From Microlunatus phosphovorus NM-1 (GTDB lineage: Bacteria > Actinomycetota > Actinomycetes > Propionibacteriales > Propionibacteriaceae), in NCBI RefSeq assembly GCF_000270245.1, contig NC_015635.1, forward strand, positions 558,001-622,000: DNA of 64,000 nucleotides. Direction: 5' to 3'. The notes beneath the pieces were generated by a model, which saw only the letters and a list, made by a program, of their open reading frames with translations, was not told the origin of the DNA and searched no databases. The position numbers were made by a program, and so were the translations under genes. This document shows, one piece after another, positions 8,993 through 16,646 of the stretch (position 1 is the stretch's first letter; each line of letters opens with the position of its first letter).

Positions 8993-9724
8993 ATGCGGAA
9001 GGTGGTGGTCTTCGATGTCGACGGCACGATCTGTTTCGATGGTCGCACGATCGGTCCCGACATCGTCGAAGCGCTCCGATCGCTGCGGGAGCGATGCAAT
9101 CTCGTGTTCGCCTCAGCCCGGCCGATCCGTGATCTGCTACCCGTGCTGCCGGACGATCTCCACGACGCCACCCTGATCGGGGGCAACGGCGCGTTCTCCC
9201 GCACTGGGGGTGAGCTGACAGTGCTCGGGATCGATCATGCGGATCGCGTACTCATCGATCGCCTCATCGATGAGTACGAGCTGACTGTCCTGATCGACGG
9301 AGAGTGGGACTACTCCTTCACTGGTGACCAGGCTCACCGGATCTTTCGCCAACTCGATGCCGGCCAACTCGCCAGCAACATCCCACGCGAGCAGATCGAG
9401 CGGTATTCCAAGGTCGTCCTCTTCGCCTCGGATTCGCGGATCGAGGACGAGCTGCGCCGATCGCCGCTGTCGATCAACGTCCATCCCGACGAGGGAATCA
9501 TCGACATCGCTCCCAGCGGCATCACCAAGCGCCACGCGCTCGGTCGACTCGGCATCGCCGACGGCGCATACGTCGCCTTCGGTAACGACGCCAACGACGA
9601 ACTGATGCTCCGCCATGCCAGGACCAGCTATTGCGTGGGAGTTCATCCGGTGCTGTCCTTCGCCGATCACCATCTGTCGCGCGACGACGTTGCGTACGCG
9701 ATCGCCACGATCGAGATCGGATGA
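8993..9724 (+). CDS. HAD superfamily (Cof-type) phosphatase
   Basis: The 243-residue cytoplasmic enzyme begins directly with HAD motif I, VVVFDVDGTICFDG (nucleophile Asp and acid/base Asp). Motif II is FASARP, motif III the Lys in the IAPSGITKRHALGRLG segment, and motif IV GNDANDELML. The IDIAPSGITKRHAL and AFGNDANDEL pair is characteristic of Cof/type IIB HADs, which dephosphorylate sugar phosphates, flavin or nucleotide phosphates. Substrate cannot be assigned. The ATG at 8993 starts the domain; the frame upstream is open but antisense-like and unrelated. Confidence 0.85.
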   Translation: MRKVVVFDVDGTICFDGRTIGPDIVEALRSLRERCNLVFASARPIRDLLPVLPDDLHDATLIGGNGAFSRTGGELTVLGIDHADRVLIDRLIDEYELTVLIDGEWDYSFTGDQAHRIFRQLDAGQLASNIPREQIERYSKVVLFASDSRIEDELRRSPLSINVHPDEGIIDIAPSGITKRHALGRLGIADGAYVAFGNDANDELMLRHARTSYCVGVHPVLSFADHHLSRDDVAYAIATIEIG

Positions 9725-9763
9725 GATCGTTGGCTTGGGGGTGACGCTGAACCCGCCGAGACC

Positions 9764-9958
9764 GTGGCAGTGATCGTCAAGTTCGTCGATCACGCCGATG
9801 TTGCTCCCGACGTGCGTCAGAGCGTGGAGTGGACTGCCGCTGTGCTAGCTGACCAGGTGAGCCGCGAACGGGTCAAGTCCAACCTAGACACCTTCGTCGA
9901 CCCTGCCGAGGTTGACCGAATCTTCGATCTCTGGCGGGACGTTCTCTTGAGTAGGTAA
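9764..9958 (+). CDS. Possible small protein, 64 aa
   Basis: A GTG-initiated frame of 64 codons lies 39 bases after the HAD gene on the same strand. Its composition is protein-like, with VIVKFVDHADVAPDVRQSVEW followed by an acidic amphipathic helix (DTFVDPAEVDRIFDLW). There is no convincing ribosome-binding site and no recognised family. It fills the gap before the oppositely oriented Arg/Gly-rich gene. It could be real or a chance frame. Confidence 0.3.
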   Translation: MAVIVKFVDHADVAPDVRQSVEWTAAVLADQVSRERVKSNLDTFVDPAEVDRIFDLWRDVLLSR

Positions 9959-10005
9959 CCCCAGCTGGACCGGGGGACTCGGCCAACCGATGTGCAATGT
10001 GTCGC

Positions 10006-10755
10006 TCAGAGCTGGGGGCCCTGGGCGCGGAGCTTGTCCACCTCGGCCATCGCGTCGCGCAGTCCCGCGAGCCAGCTCTCGGTGTGCTCGCCGACCAGGG
10101 TGACGGCCCAAGCGAGGGCCTCGGAGCGGGAGCGGGCGACACCGGCGTCGACCAGGGTGTCGAGCACCTGGCGCTCCGGCTGCCGTAGCCGGGTCATCAC
10201 AGGCACGGACAGGTGGGTGAACAGCGCGGTGACCTCGCCGGATCGGGCGCCCCAGGAGACCTTCCGGCCATAGCGGGCCTCGGCCTCGTCGGCGATCTGC
10301 ATCCGGGTGCCGCGCGTCTCTTCGCGGAACCGGCTGATCCGGCCCTCCGCCTGTGCTGAGTCGGTCGTCTCGCCGGTCAGGGTGCCGACCACGACGATTT
10401 CCTCGCGATCGGTGCTGACGCTGACCTCGGAGAACCAGTCCTCAGGGAGCCGTCCCTCGAACCAGGACTGGGCGTCGTCGGCCGCGGGCAGGTCGGCGTT
10501 CTGCCAGCCTCCCGGTCGACCGAAGCCATGCCGGCCGCCGCGTCCGCGGCCTTCGCCGCGGCCTTCACCACGGCCTTCACCACGCGGGCCTCGCCCGCCG
10601 CGGCCTCCGCCACGCGGACCAGGGGTCTCGTCGGCGTCTTCGATGCCACGACCGCGTCCGCGCGGGTGGCCACCGAACTCTTCGCCGCCGCGGATCCGGC
10701 GGCGTCCCCGAGGACCGACCTCGGGCTGATCTGGATTGAATGCGTGCGTCTTCAT
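10006..10755 (-). CDS. Arg/Gly-rich protein with conserved C-terminal domain
   Basis: The ATG at 10755 follows a strong AAAGGAGTG site, giving 249 residues. Residues about 16-80 are low complexity, with RGG/RG repeats (RGRGRGIEDADE, then repeats of GRGEGRGE) and a final HGFGRPGG. After that comes a folded domain: ADDAQSWFEGRLPEDWFSEVSVSTDREEIVVVGTL, an alpha segment, then LSVPVMTRLRQPERQVLDTLVDAGVARSRSEALAWAV. The last part resembles a ribbon-helix-helix or short HTH (DAGVARSRSEALAWAV), so DNA or RNA binding is plausible, possibly with autoregulation. RGG tracts in other proteins bind nucleic acid. I cannot name the family. Confidence 0.7.
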   Translation of the reverse strand: MKTHAFNPDQPEVGPRGRRRIRGGEEFGGHPRGRGRGIEDADETPGPRGGGRGGRGPRGEGRGEGRGEGRGRGGRHGFGRPGGWQNADLPAADDAQSWFEGRLPEDWFSEVSVSTDREEIVVVGTLTGETTDSAQAEGRISRFREETRGTRMQIADEAEARYGRKVSWGARSGEVTALFTHLSVPVMTRLRQPERQVLDTLVDAGVARSRSEALAWAVTLVGEHTESWLAGLRDAMAEVDKLRAQGPQL

Positions 10756-10781
10756 GACGTGCACTCCTTTCTGTGTATGTG

Positions 10782-10814
10782 TGATTACATGATTACACAT
10801 CTACCGATATATCG
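10782..10814 (-). promoter_or_regulatory. Promoter/operator region of the Arg/Gly-rich gene
   Basis: Two tandem copies of TGATTACA (10782-10789 and 10790-10797, plus-strand reading) are followed by the perfect 10-bp palindrome CGATATATCG (10805-10814). On the minus strand TTGCGA and TAATCA sit 16 bases apart and could be -35 and -10 boxes, so the palindrome would overlap the -35 and the octamers the -10. The segment is strikingly AT-rich for this genome. Regulator unknown. Confidence 0.5.
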
Positions 10815-11106
10815 CAAGCGCCTGGATTCTCAGAGGTTCGGGTCTGCTAGCTGCGAGCGTGCCGCCGGATGCGGATGAGGGCGTGCCGACAACCGGTCAG
10901 CAAGCACAGGAGTGTGATCGCGGGCCGAATGCGCCGAGCGTCCAACCCATCGCGAGCCCGACGAGGAGCGGGATCAGTGCTGCGCCCAGTGACGACGCCC
11001 CCGGCTTGCAGGCCGATACCCCGATCGGCGACCTGGTCGCTGGTCGTAGCAGACACAGCGGACATCCGGACATCGCTCGTGAACTCGTCGTCGGTCGTAC
11101 CTGGAA
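10815..11106. other. Stretch without a confident gene
   Basis: About 290 bases between the Arg/Gly-rich gene promoter and the end of the sigma-factor gene. The only coding-like signal is a minus-strand frame (10897-11073, 58 codons) whose end reads as one transmembrane helix, SLGAALIPLLVGLAMGWTLG. It has no good ribosome-binding site and may be a gene remnant. Nothing else is seen. Confidence 0.4.
10897..11073 (-). CDS. Possible single-span membrane peptide or remnant, 58 aa
   Basis: From an ATG at 11073 the frame encodes a Cys-rich start (SGCPLCLLRPATRS), a linker, then a 20-residue hydrophobic helix (residues about 29-50) ending GAFGPRSHSCAC. The helix is the only reason to consider it coding. 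It lies directly downstream of the sigma-factor gene on the same strand, so it could be a third member of that operon or the residue of a larger membrane protein. Confidence 0.2.
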   Translation of the reverse strand: MSGCPLCLLRPATRSPIGVSACKPGASSLGAALIPLLVGLAMGWTLGAFGPRSHSCAC

Positions 11107-12387
11107 CTACGCGGAAGGCCGGCTCGCCCATCCGGTGGCGCGGGCTCCCAGATAGCGTTGCTCCGGGATGCTGGTCGCCAACCGAGCGGCAGCCGCGTAC
11201 TCGACCTGTGCCTCGCTGGCGCGTCCCGCCAGATCAAGGAGATGTGCGCGGACGGCAGGCAGCCGATGGCTTCGTCGCAGTGCCTTGTCATTGGCCAGCG
11301 GTTCGATCATCGCCAGTCCGGCCTCGGGCCCTCGGACCATGGCGACCGCGACAGCGTGGTTCAAAGTGAGGACTGGACTGGGGGCCAGCTCTGCCAGCAT
11401 CCGGTAGAGCACCTCGATCTGAGTCCAGTCGGTGTCCTCGGCGCGGACTGCTTCGGCATGTACCGCCGCGATAGCGGCCTGCAGCTGGTACGGGCCGACC
11501 GGTCCGGTGGCCAGCACCGACTCGATCAGCGCGATCCCCTCGGTCACCCGGCGTCGGTCCCACCGCGCGCGGTCCTGCTCCGCGAGCGGGATCAGCGAAC
11601 CGTCGGGTGCGAGCCGGGCGGCCCGCCGGGCGTCGGTCAGCAGCATCAGCGCCAGCAGCCCGGTGATCTCGTCGGCTCGGGGTAGCCGGCGGTGCAGCCA
11701 ACGGGTCAGCCGGATCGCTTCCTCGCTCAACGACATGTCGTACAGCAGTCCGCCCACGGTGCTCAGGTGGCCTTCGGTGAAGATCAGGTACAGCACCTGG
11801 GCAACCGCGTTGACCCGGCCAGGCAACTCGTGAGGGAGTGGGGGAGCGAACGGGGCGTCGAGCTGGCGCAGGCGGGCCTTGGCTCGGCTGATGCGCTGGG
11901 CGATGGTGGCCTCCGGGACGAGGAAGGCATGCGCGATCTGACCGGTGCTGAGGCCACCGACCGCCCGCAGCGTGAGGGCGATCTGGCTGGGCAGGGACAA
12001 GTCGGGGTGACAGCACTGGAGCAGCACGATCACTGAGTCGTCGAACGGGCGTCGGCCACGGTCGACGCCCGCGTCCACCAGCTCGTCGTCCGGGGTGCGA
12101 CGAGTGACCAAACGCTCTCGCTCGGCTCGGGACCGCTCCGAACGCTTCTGGTCGATCAGCCGCCGAGAGGCGACTCTGATCAGCCAGGCCTTCGGGTTGT
12201 CAGGGACTCCGTCGCTCGGCCACTGCTGGGAGGCCGCTAGCAGAGCCTCCTGGACCGCGTCCTCGGCGGCATCGAAGTCGCCGTAGTGGCGGACCAGCGC
12301 GGCGAGGACCTGCGGCGCACTGGTGCGCCACAGTTTCTCGTGATCCGCACTGGTCGAACTCGGCGCGCTACTGGTCGTCGCCGCCAC
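11107..12387 (-). CDS. ECF42-type RNA polymerase sigma factor with C-terminal extension
   Basis: This 426-residue extracytoplasmic-function sigma factor has region 2 near the N-terminus (ALVRHYGDFDAAEDAVQEALLAA, NPKAWLIRVASRRLIDQKRSERSR) and region 4 around residues 120-180 (LSTGQIAHAFLVPEATIAQRISRAKARLRQ). A long helical C-terminal extension follows (LYLIFTEGHLSTVGG, then TPR-like helices), which is the hallmark of the ECF42 group. These sigma factors lack a classical anti-sigma factor; the extension is thought to control activity. Its start overlaps the end of the DGPF gene by 20 bases, the conserved ECF42 partner arrangement. Confidence 0.9.
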   Translation of the reverse strand: MAATTSSAPSSTSADHEKLWRTSAPQVLAALVRHYGDFDAAEDAVQEALLAASQQWPSDGVPDNPKAWLIRVASRRLIDQKRSERSRAERERLVTRRTPDDELVDAGVDRGRRPFDDSVIVLLQCCHPDLSLPSQIALTLRAVGGLSTGQIAHAFLVPEATIAQRISRAKARLRQLDAPFAPPLPHELPGRVNAVAQVLYLIFTEGHLSTVGGLLYDMSLSEEAIRLTRWLHRRLPRADEITGLLALMLLTDARRAARLAPDGSLIPLAEQDRARWDRRRVTEGIALIESVLATGPVGPYQLQAAIAAVHAEAVRAEDTDWTQIEVLYRMLAELAPSPVLTLNHAVAVAMVRGPEAGLAMIEPLANDKALRRSHRLPAVRAHLLDLAGRASEAQVEYAAAARLATSIPEQRYLGARATGWASRPSA

Positions 12388-12760
12388 CCCACATCGCCGG
12401 TCGCAGCTCGACTACCCCGCCCGGCTGGGCGAAGTGGGCTGCGATCTCTTCGGCACGTTCTCGAGTCGCACAGTCGATCAGGAAGAAGCCGGCCAGATGC
12501 TCTTTGCTCTCCGCGTAGGGTCCTTCGCTGGCCAGGTGGCCTTCGGGAGTCCAGTCGAACAGCGTGGCCGAGACGGGGTCGGCCAGGGCCTCGGCGGTGA
12601 CGAACTCGCCGGACTCCGAGATCTCCTGCATCAGCGCCTCGAAGTCGCGGTTCATCGCGGTGTGTTGCGCCGCGGACAGTTGGCGGCCCTCGGCGGTGAA
12701 CTCCTGGGTGGGATGACCCCAGGGGTCAGGATTGCTGTGGATCAAGATCACGTACTTCAT
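12368..12760 (-). CDS. YCII/DGPF-domain protein, ECF42 partner
   Basis: From the ATG at 12760 the protein has 130 residues: KYVILIHSNPDPWGHPTQ, then a helix, then LADPVSATLFDWTPEGHLASEGPYAESKEHLAGFFLIDC and AEEIAAHFAQPGGVVELRPAM. The GPYAESKEHLAGFFLIDC stretch corresponds to the DGPFAETKEHLGGYYLIE signature of DGPF proteins (here the D is replaced by E). These ferredoxin-like folds are nearly always encoded next to ECF42 sigma factors. The biochemical role is not settled; it may be a target and a sensor of the sigma factor. Confidence 0.88.
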   Translation of the reverse strand: MKYVILIHSNPDPWGHPTQEFTAEGRQLSAAQHTAMNRDFEALMQEISESGEFVTAEALADPVSATLFDWTPEGHLASEGPYAESKEHLAGFFLIDCATRERAEEIAAHFAQPGGVVELRPAMWGGGDDQ

Positions 12761-12853
12761 GCGATGCTCCTCATCTCGGTGGCTCCGGTCGAGCCTGTCA
12801 TCGAGACGTCGGAGCAGGCCAGGCCCCTTCGACATCGGGGCTCCGGGCACTCG

Positions 12854-13135
12854 TCATGTTTCTGCGGACCCCGGCGACAGTTGGACTTCGATTGTCAGGA
12901 ACCCGTTGGCTCGCAACTCGATGCCGTGCCTCTCAAACGGTTGGTAGCCGTCCTTCTCACACCGGACCGCGTAGGTGCCTGGAGGAAGGTCGGTTCTGAG
13001 AAACCCTCCCGAATCGTCGGTCACGACGCTGTGGGTGTCCGGATCTGCCGGAGAGCTGGCAGTGACCACAACCTCCCCAAGCGGTTGTCTCGTCACTCCG
13101 TCTTTGACCGTGCCTTTGATAACTCCGCTATCCAT
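12854..13135 (-). CDS. Carboxypeptidase-regulatory-like (beta-sandwich) protein
   Basis: The ATG at 13135 is preceded by AGGAGGCGTACG, which fixes the start. The 93 residues form one CarboxypepD_reg-like domain: GVIKGTVKDGVTRQPLGEVVVTAS, SVVTDDSGGFLRTDLPPGTYAVRCEKDGYQPFE, and a last strand FLTIEVQLSPG. There is no signal peptide, so unlike most such domains it may be cytoplasmic or act as a small adhesion-like module of unknown partner. It is a single-gene unit upstream of the ECF42 pair on the same strand. Confidence 0.7.
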   Translation of the reverse strand: MDSGVIKGTVKDGVTRQPLGEVVVTASSPADPDTHSVVTDDSGGFLRTDLPPGTYAVRCEKDGYQPFERHGIELRANGFLTIEVQLSPGSAET

Positions 13136-13313
13136 CGTACGCCTCCTAGTGTGAGCTTCGAACAAATACCACTCGGTGGTGCGGCATGACAATCTCGAAC
13201 TTCGGATTCCACAGCAAGCGCAACCGCGCTAGGCAGGCAGGGTGCGGGTCGCCGGAGTCAATCGTGGTCGACGGCGGGAATGCCGAGCCGGGCGGCCCGC
13301 GTTGACTCTCGAC

Positions 13314-13970
13314 GTGAGCAATCCCGTGAAGGTCGACATCTGGTCCGACATCCAGTGCCCGTGGTGCTACATCGGCAAGCGCAAGTTCGAGGCGGCCGTC
13401 GCGGCCTTTGGCGGTGAGGTCGAGGTGGAGTACCACTCCTTCGAGCTCGCCCCCGACACCCCCGTCGACTTCGACGGCACCCCGCTGGACTACCTCAGCC
13501 AACGCAAGGGGATCAGCCGGTCACAGGCCCAGACCATGATCGACCGGGTGGTCGGCATCGCCGCCGCGGTCGGTCTCGACTACGACTATGACGCCATTCA
13601 CCAGACCAACACCGTCCTCGCCCACGAGCTGCTGCACCTGGCCAAGGCCCACGGGCTCCAAGAGAGGCTGAAGGAGCGACTGCTGGCTGCGTACTTCCTC
13701 GAGGGCCGCCACGTCGGTCGAGTGGCCGACCTCGCCGATCTGGCCGCGGAGGTGGGTCTCGACCGGACCGAGGCCGAGGCAGCGTTGACCGATCACCGTT
13801 ACCTCGGCGACGTCAAGGCCGATGTCGCGCAGGCGGCCGCGTACGGGATCGCGGGAGTGCCGTTCTTCGTCTTCGACGGCCGATACGGGGTGTCCGGGGC
13901 GCAGGAGACCGACACGTTCCGGCAGGTGCTGGAGCAGGTGGCGGCCGAGTCGGGGGAGCGGGTGTCGTGA
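13314..13970 (+). CDS. DsbA family oxidoreductase, FrnE-like
   Basis: Starting from GTG at 13314 the protein is 218 residues. It opens with VKVDIWSDIQCPWCYIGKRKFE, giving the thioredoxin-fold CPWC redox motif at about residues 14-17. A long helical insertion follows, and the cis-Pro region reads GIAGVPFFVFDGRYGVSGAQ near the C-terminus. This is the FrnE/DSBA-like thiol oxidoreductase family, cytoplasmic in Actinobacteria, with glutathione- or mycothiol-linked disulfide chemistry inferred. An in-frame extension upstream is Arg-rich and unlike the family. It is convergent with the HAD hydrolase downstream. Confidence 0.87.
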   Translation: MSNPVKVDIWSDIQCPWCYIGKRKFEAAVAAFGGEVEVEYHSFELAPDTPVDFDGTPLDYLSQRKGISRSQAQTMIDRVVGIAAAVGLDYDYDAIHQTNTVLAHELLHLAKAHGLQERLKERLLAAYFLEGRHVGRVADLADLAAEVGLDRTEAEAALTDHRYLGDVKADVAQAAAYGIAGVPFFVFDGRYGVSGAQETDTFRQVLEQVAAESGERVS

Positions 13971-14065
13971 TCGAACGCCCGACCATCCTCGCGGCGCCGC
14001 TGGTCACCCTCGGTGATCCGAACGCCGAGATCTGTGTCGACGGCTGGTGCGGTCCGGTGGGCCGG

Positions 14066-14767
14066 CTAGATGCTGACGCCGATCAGGCGGTGGAGGTCAG
14101 CGATAGTGGCGATCCGACCGACGGAGTCGTCCGGGTCGGTGAGCAATTCCGCCGTGACGTGGACGGCGTGCAACCCGGCGGATCGAGCGCCGTCGATGTC
14201 GTTGACCCTGCTGTCGCCGACCATCAGCACCTGGTGCGGCGCCAGCCCTAACGCGCCGCAGGCCGCGGCGAATGCCAAGGGCGATGGCTTCGGCGCCGGT
14301 AGCTCCTCGGAGACACAGACCACCAGCCTCGGATCGGTGAGCCCGATCGCCGCCAGCTTGGCCCGCTGCTGAGCGGCTTGGCCGTTGGTGAGGATCCCGA
14401 CCCGATAGCCCTCCTCGAGCAGCCGTAGCGCCAGCTCCGGTCCGCCGGGCACGGGTTGCCAATTGGCCTGATAGCCGCTCAGGAAGCGGCTGAACCACGT
14501 GTCGAGCAGGTCGTCGGCGGCGTCCTCGAGCTCGAGGAACCCTCCGATCCGGGCCCGCCGCTGCTCCAGCATCGTGACCTCACCTGCCATGTAGCGGGCG
14601 AAGTGCTGATCCTCCAGGGCGTACCACCGGGCCAGAGTGCCGGCCTCGTCGAGGGGCCACTCGGGCAGGCCGGCGACGAACTCGAGCACCGCGGCTCTGG
14701 AGGCGGCGGTGTGATCCATCAGTGTGTCGTCGAGGTCGAACAGGACGCCTTGCACGTCGTACGGCAT
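14066..14767 (-). CDS. HAD-IA family hydrolase
   Basis: The 233-residue protein starts GVLFDLDDTLMDHTAAS (motif I), carries a helical cap domain with an LEDQHFARYMAGE segment, then GILTNGQ (motif II), PAPKPSPLAF with the motif III Lys, and MVGDSRVNDIDGARSAG (motif IV). This is the phosphoglycolate phosphatase/5'-nucleotidase-like (YjjG) pattern. The exact substrate cannot be told. The ATG at 14767 lies 9 codons before motif I, as usual; an upstream in-frame extension is Arg-rich and rejected. Confidence 0.87.
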   Translation of the reverse strand: MPYDVQGVLFDLDDTLMDHTAASRAAVLEFVAGLPEWPLDEAGTLARWYALEDQHFARYMAGEVTMLEQRRARIGGFLELEDAADDLLDTWFSRFLSGYQANWQPVPGGPELALRLLEEGYRVGILTNGQAAQQRAKLAAIGLTDPRLVVCVSEELPAPKPSPLAFAAACGALGLAPHQVLMVGDSRVNDIDGARSAGLHAVHVTAELLTDPDDSVGRIATIADLHRLIGVSI

Positions 14768-14796
14768 GGGATCCACGGTAGGGGGCTCGGCCGACG

Positions 14797-15207
14797 TCAG
14801 CTCAACCCTCCTTGTCCGAGGACGGAGAGGAAGCGGACCCCCACGAAGATGGCGAAGACGAGCAGGAAGTAGAGGCCGATCGACCATCGCTTGGGCCGAG
14901 CCCAGCCGATGGCGCCGACGACGACCCCGCCCACCAGGAACGGGAACATGAACTCGCCGGCCGTTCGGGGGTTCAGGTTGCCGCCGGTCACCACGGCCAT
15001 GATCACCAGCAGCGTCGTATAGAAGCTGCCGGCTGCCACGAACGCCCAGAGCCAGGCCTTGGGGTTGGCACGTTCACCGATCCACAGCGGCCAGCCGTTC
15101 GGTGGCGGACCCCAGGCCGGATCCGGTTGCCATCCCGGCGGTGGTGTCCATCCGGGTGGTGGAGGCGGCCAGTTCGGTGGTGGGTTGTACCGATGCAGCA
15201 GGGCCAT
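14797..15207 (-). CDS. Pro-rich small membrane protein
   Basis: The first 40 residues are a proline/tryptophan-rich tail (RYNPPPNWPPPPPGW, TPPPGWQPDPAWGPPP), followed by three transmembrane segments at about 52-72, 87-103 and 110-129. Such Pro-Trp-rich cytosolic tails are common in actinobacterial membrane proteins and often mediate protein contacts. No catalytic motif. It ends 29 bases before the HAD gene on the same strand and may share its transcript. Confidence 0.65.
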   Translation of the reverse strand: MALLHRYNPPPNWPPPPPGWTPPPGWQPDPAWGPPPNGWPLWIGERANPKAWLWAFVAAGSFYTTLLVIMAVVTGGNLNPRTAGEFMFPFLVGGVVVGAIGWARPKRWSIGLYFLLVFAIFVGVRFLSVLGQGGLS

Positions 15208-15219
15208 TCGGCAACCTTG

Positions 15220-15717
15220 TCACGCGGCGGGGTCCGCTTCGGGGCCGCGGGCCAACTCGGCGAAGTCGGCAAACGGGATCTCCTCGACCAGCGGGTCGGC
15301 GTGTCGGTGCACGATCTGCCAGCGATCACCCGCCCGCCGGAACACGATGGTGACCCGGAGCGACCAGTCCTGGTCGGCGTAGCCGCCGACCTCGCCGTGC
15401 TGGCGTTCGACAGCGACCAGCACCACCAGATCGCCGGAGGTGTAGGTGTGCTGCACCTCCAGAGTCGCCTCACCCCAGGCGAAGAATCGGCTCGTCGCTT
15501 CGAGGTCGCTTTCCGTCGGGCGATATCCGACGCTGGTTTCGCCGCCGTACGGCGGCATCAGCGAGTAGTCGTCCGGGTGGTCGAAGAGGTCGAGGTAGCG
15601 CCGGATGTCGCCACGGATATATGCCGAGGCGGCGTCGCTCATTCGGTCGAGCAGTTCCGCCAGTTGGCGGTCGTCGATGCCTGGATGACGTGGTGTCGGG
15701 TGCGAGTGTGGGGTCAT
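15220..15717 (-). CDS. SnoaL-like / DUF4440 (NTF2 fold) protein
   Basis: The 165-residue protein has the NTF2-like alpha+beta pattern: an N-terminal helix (DRQLAELLDRMSDAASAYIRGD), FDHPDDYSLMPPYGGE, and C-terminal strands LRVTIVFRRAGDRWQIVHRHADP. The final strand with VHRHADP is typical of ketosteroid-isomerase-like DUF4440 proteins, which may be enzymes or ligand binders. Its start is taken at 15717. It is 12 bases from the Pro-rich membrane gene on the same strand. Function not known. Confidence 0.7.
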   Translation of the reverse strand: MTPHSHPTPRHPGIDDRQLAELLDRMSDAASAYIRGDIRRYLDLFDHPDDYSLMPPYGGETSVGYRPTESDLEATSRFFAWGEATLEVQHTYTSGDLVVLVAVERQHGEVGGYADQDWSLRVTIVFRRAGDRWQIVHRHADPLVEEIPFADFAELARGPEADPAA

Positions 15718-15791
15718 ACCTTGGAGGATGCCCCGCCGGCGCCCCGCGCACATCAGTAGCGACTACGGAGATTAAAGCCAGACCTTCTCGG

Positions 15792-15956
15792 TCAGCTCCG
15801 GTAGGCGGCGGCTTGGAGGCGGTAGAGATCGGCGTACGAGCCGTTGGCGTAGCCGGCGAACAGGGCATGCTCGGTCTCTGCGTCGAGGGCGGCGGTAGGG
15901 ACGGCGAGAACGAAGATGATGCTTTCGCCTCGGTCCGCGTCGGAGTCCGTCCGCAT
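15792..15956 (-). CDS. Possible small protein, 54 aa
   Basis: A short frame opposite the regulator starts at ATG 15956 and encodes RGESIIFVLAVPTAALDAETEHALFAGYANGSYADLYRLQAAAYRS after a charged beginning. The composition is protein-like and its end is compatible with a folded helical peptide, but the ribosome-binding site is poor and no family is known. It is divergent from the winged-helix gene with 24 bases between starts. Confidence 0.4.
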   Translation of the reverse strand: MRTDSDADRGESIIFVLAVPTAALDAETEHALFAGYANGSYADLYRLQAAAYRS

Positions 15957-15980
15957 CTCGGCACTACTAGGCTCGGCCGC

Positions 15981-16613
15981 GTGTCCCAAGACTCGGCGTG
16001 TGATCTTCTCGTCCTGCACGCCGTACGCCTGAAGGGTATGGCGGACGATGACGAGGTCGTGGCGCGCTTCGGCTTGGACCGGGCTGAGGTCAGCGAACTG
16101 CTGTTGGACTTCCAGGCGTACGGCTGGATCACGCGGGTCGACTTTGCCGGCACCGGAGGATGGACGCTGACCGAGGCGGGCAAGCGGCGCAACGAGCAGC
16201 AACTCGCGCAGGAGCTGACGACAGCGGGTGCGCAAACGCAGGTCGAGTCGGTGCACCGCGACTTCCTGCCGCTGAACGCCCGACTGTTGCTGGCCGGCAC
16301 CGACTGGCAGCTGCGCCCGACAGCCACCGACCCGCTGGCCGCGAACAAGCACGACGATCCGAACTGGGACGCGCGGGTGCTTGGTGTCTTCGACGTCTTG
16401 GCACGGGCGCTCGGGGAGTTGGAACCGCGGCTGACCGCGTGTCTCGGCCGATTCGCCGGATATCACGATCGGTTCAGCCGGGCGCTGGAGCGGGTGCACG
16501 GCGGCGATCTCAGCTGGGTGACCAAGGTTCGGGAGGACTCCTGTCACACCGTGTGGATGGAATTGCACGAGGACCTGGTCGCCACTCTCGGCATTGAGCG
16601 GGGCGCAGGCTGA
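15981..16613 (+). CDS. Winged-helix transcriptional regulator-like protein
   Basis: A GTG start at 15981 yields 210 residues. The N-terminal 70 residues resemble a winged helix: LLVLHAVRLKGMADDDEVVARFGLDRAEVSELLLDFQAYGWITRVDFAG, then GGWTLTEAGKRRNEQQL, as in MarR/PadR-like readers. The C-terminal part (LLAGTDWQLRPTATDPLAANKHDDPNWDARVLGVFDVLARALGELEPRL) is helical and probably binds a ligand or forms a dimer. An internal ATG at 16038 is a less likely start. Targets unknown; the divergent small gene and the following membrane gene are candidates. Confidence 0.7.
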   Translation: MSQDSACDLLVLHAVRLKGMADDDEVVARFGLDRAEVSELLLDFQAYGWITRVDFAGTGGWTLTEAGKRRNEQQLAQELTTAGAQTQVESVHRDFLPLNARLLLAGTDWQLRPTATDPLAANKHDDPNWDARVLGVFDVLARALGELEPRLTACLGRFAGYHDRFSRALERVHGGDLSWVTKVREDSCHTVWMELHEDLVATLGIERGAG

Positions 16614-16646
16614 GTCGGCTGATCGCGGAGATGGTTGGCTGAGGCC

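Noticed and set aside
10847-11131. 94-codon minus-strand frame
   Set aside because: Arg-rich, no start signal; the only hydrophobic helix there is in another frame, given as a weak feature.
13967-14251. Small GTG-initiated frame after the FrnE-like gene
   Set aside because: First 30 codons look plausible (Cys-containing) but most of it overlaps the HAD gene antisense and there is no ribosome-binding site of its own.
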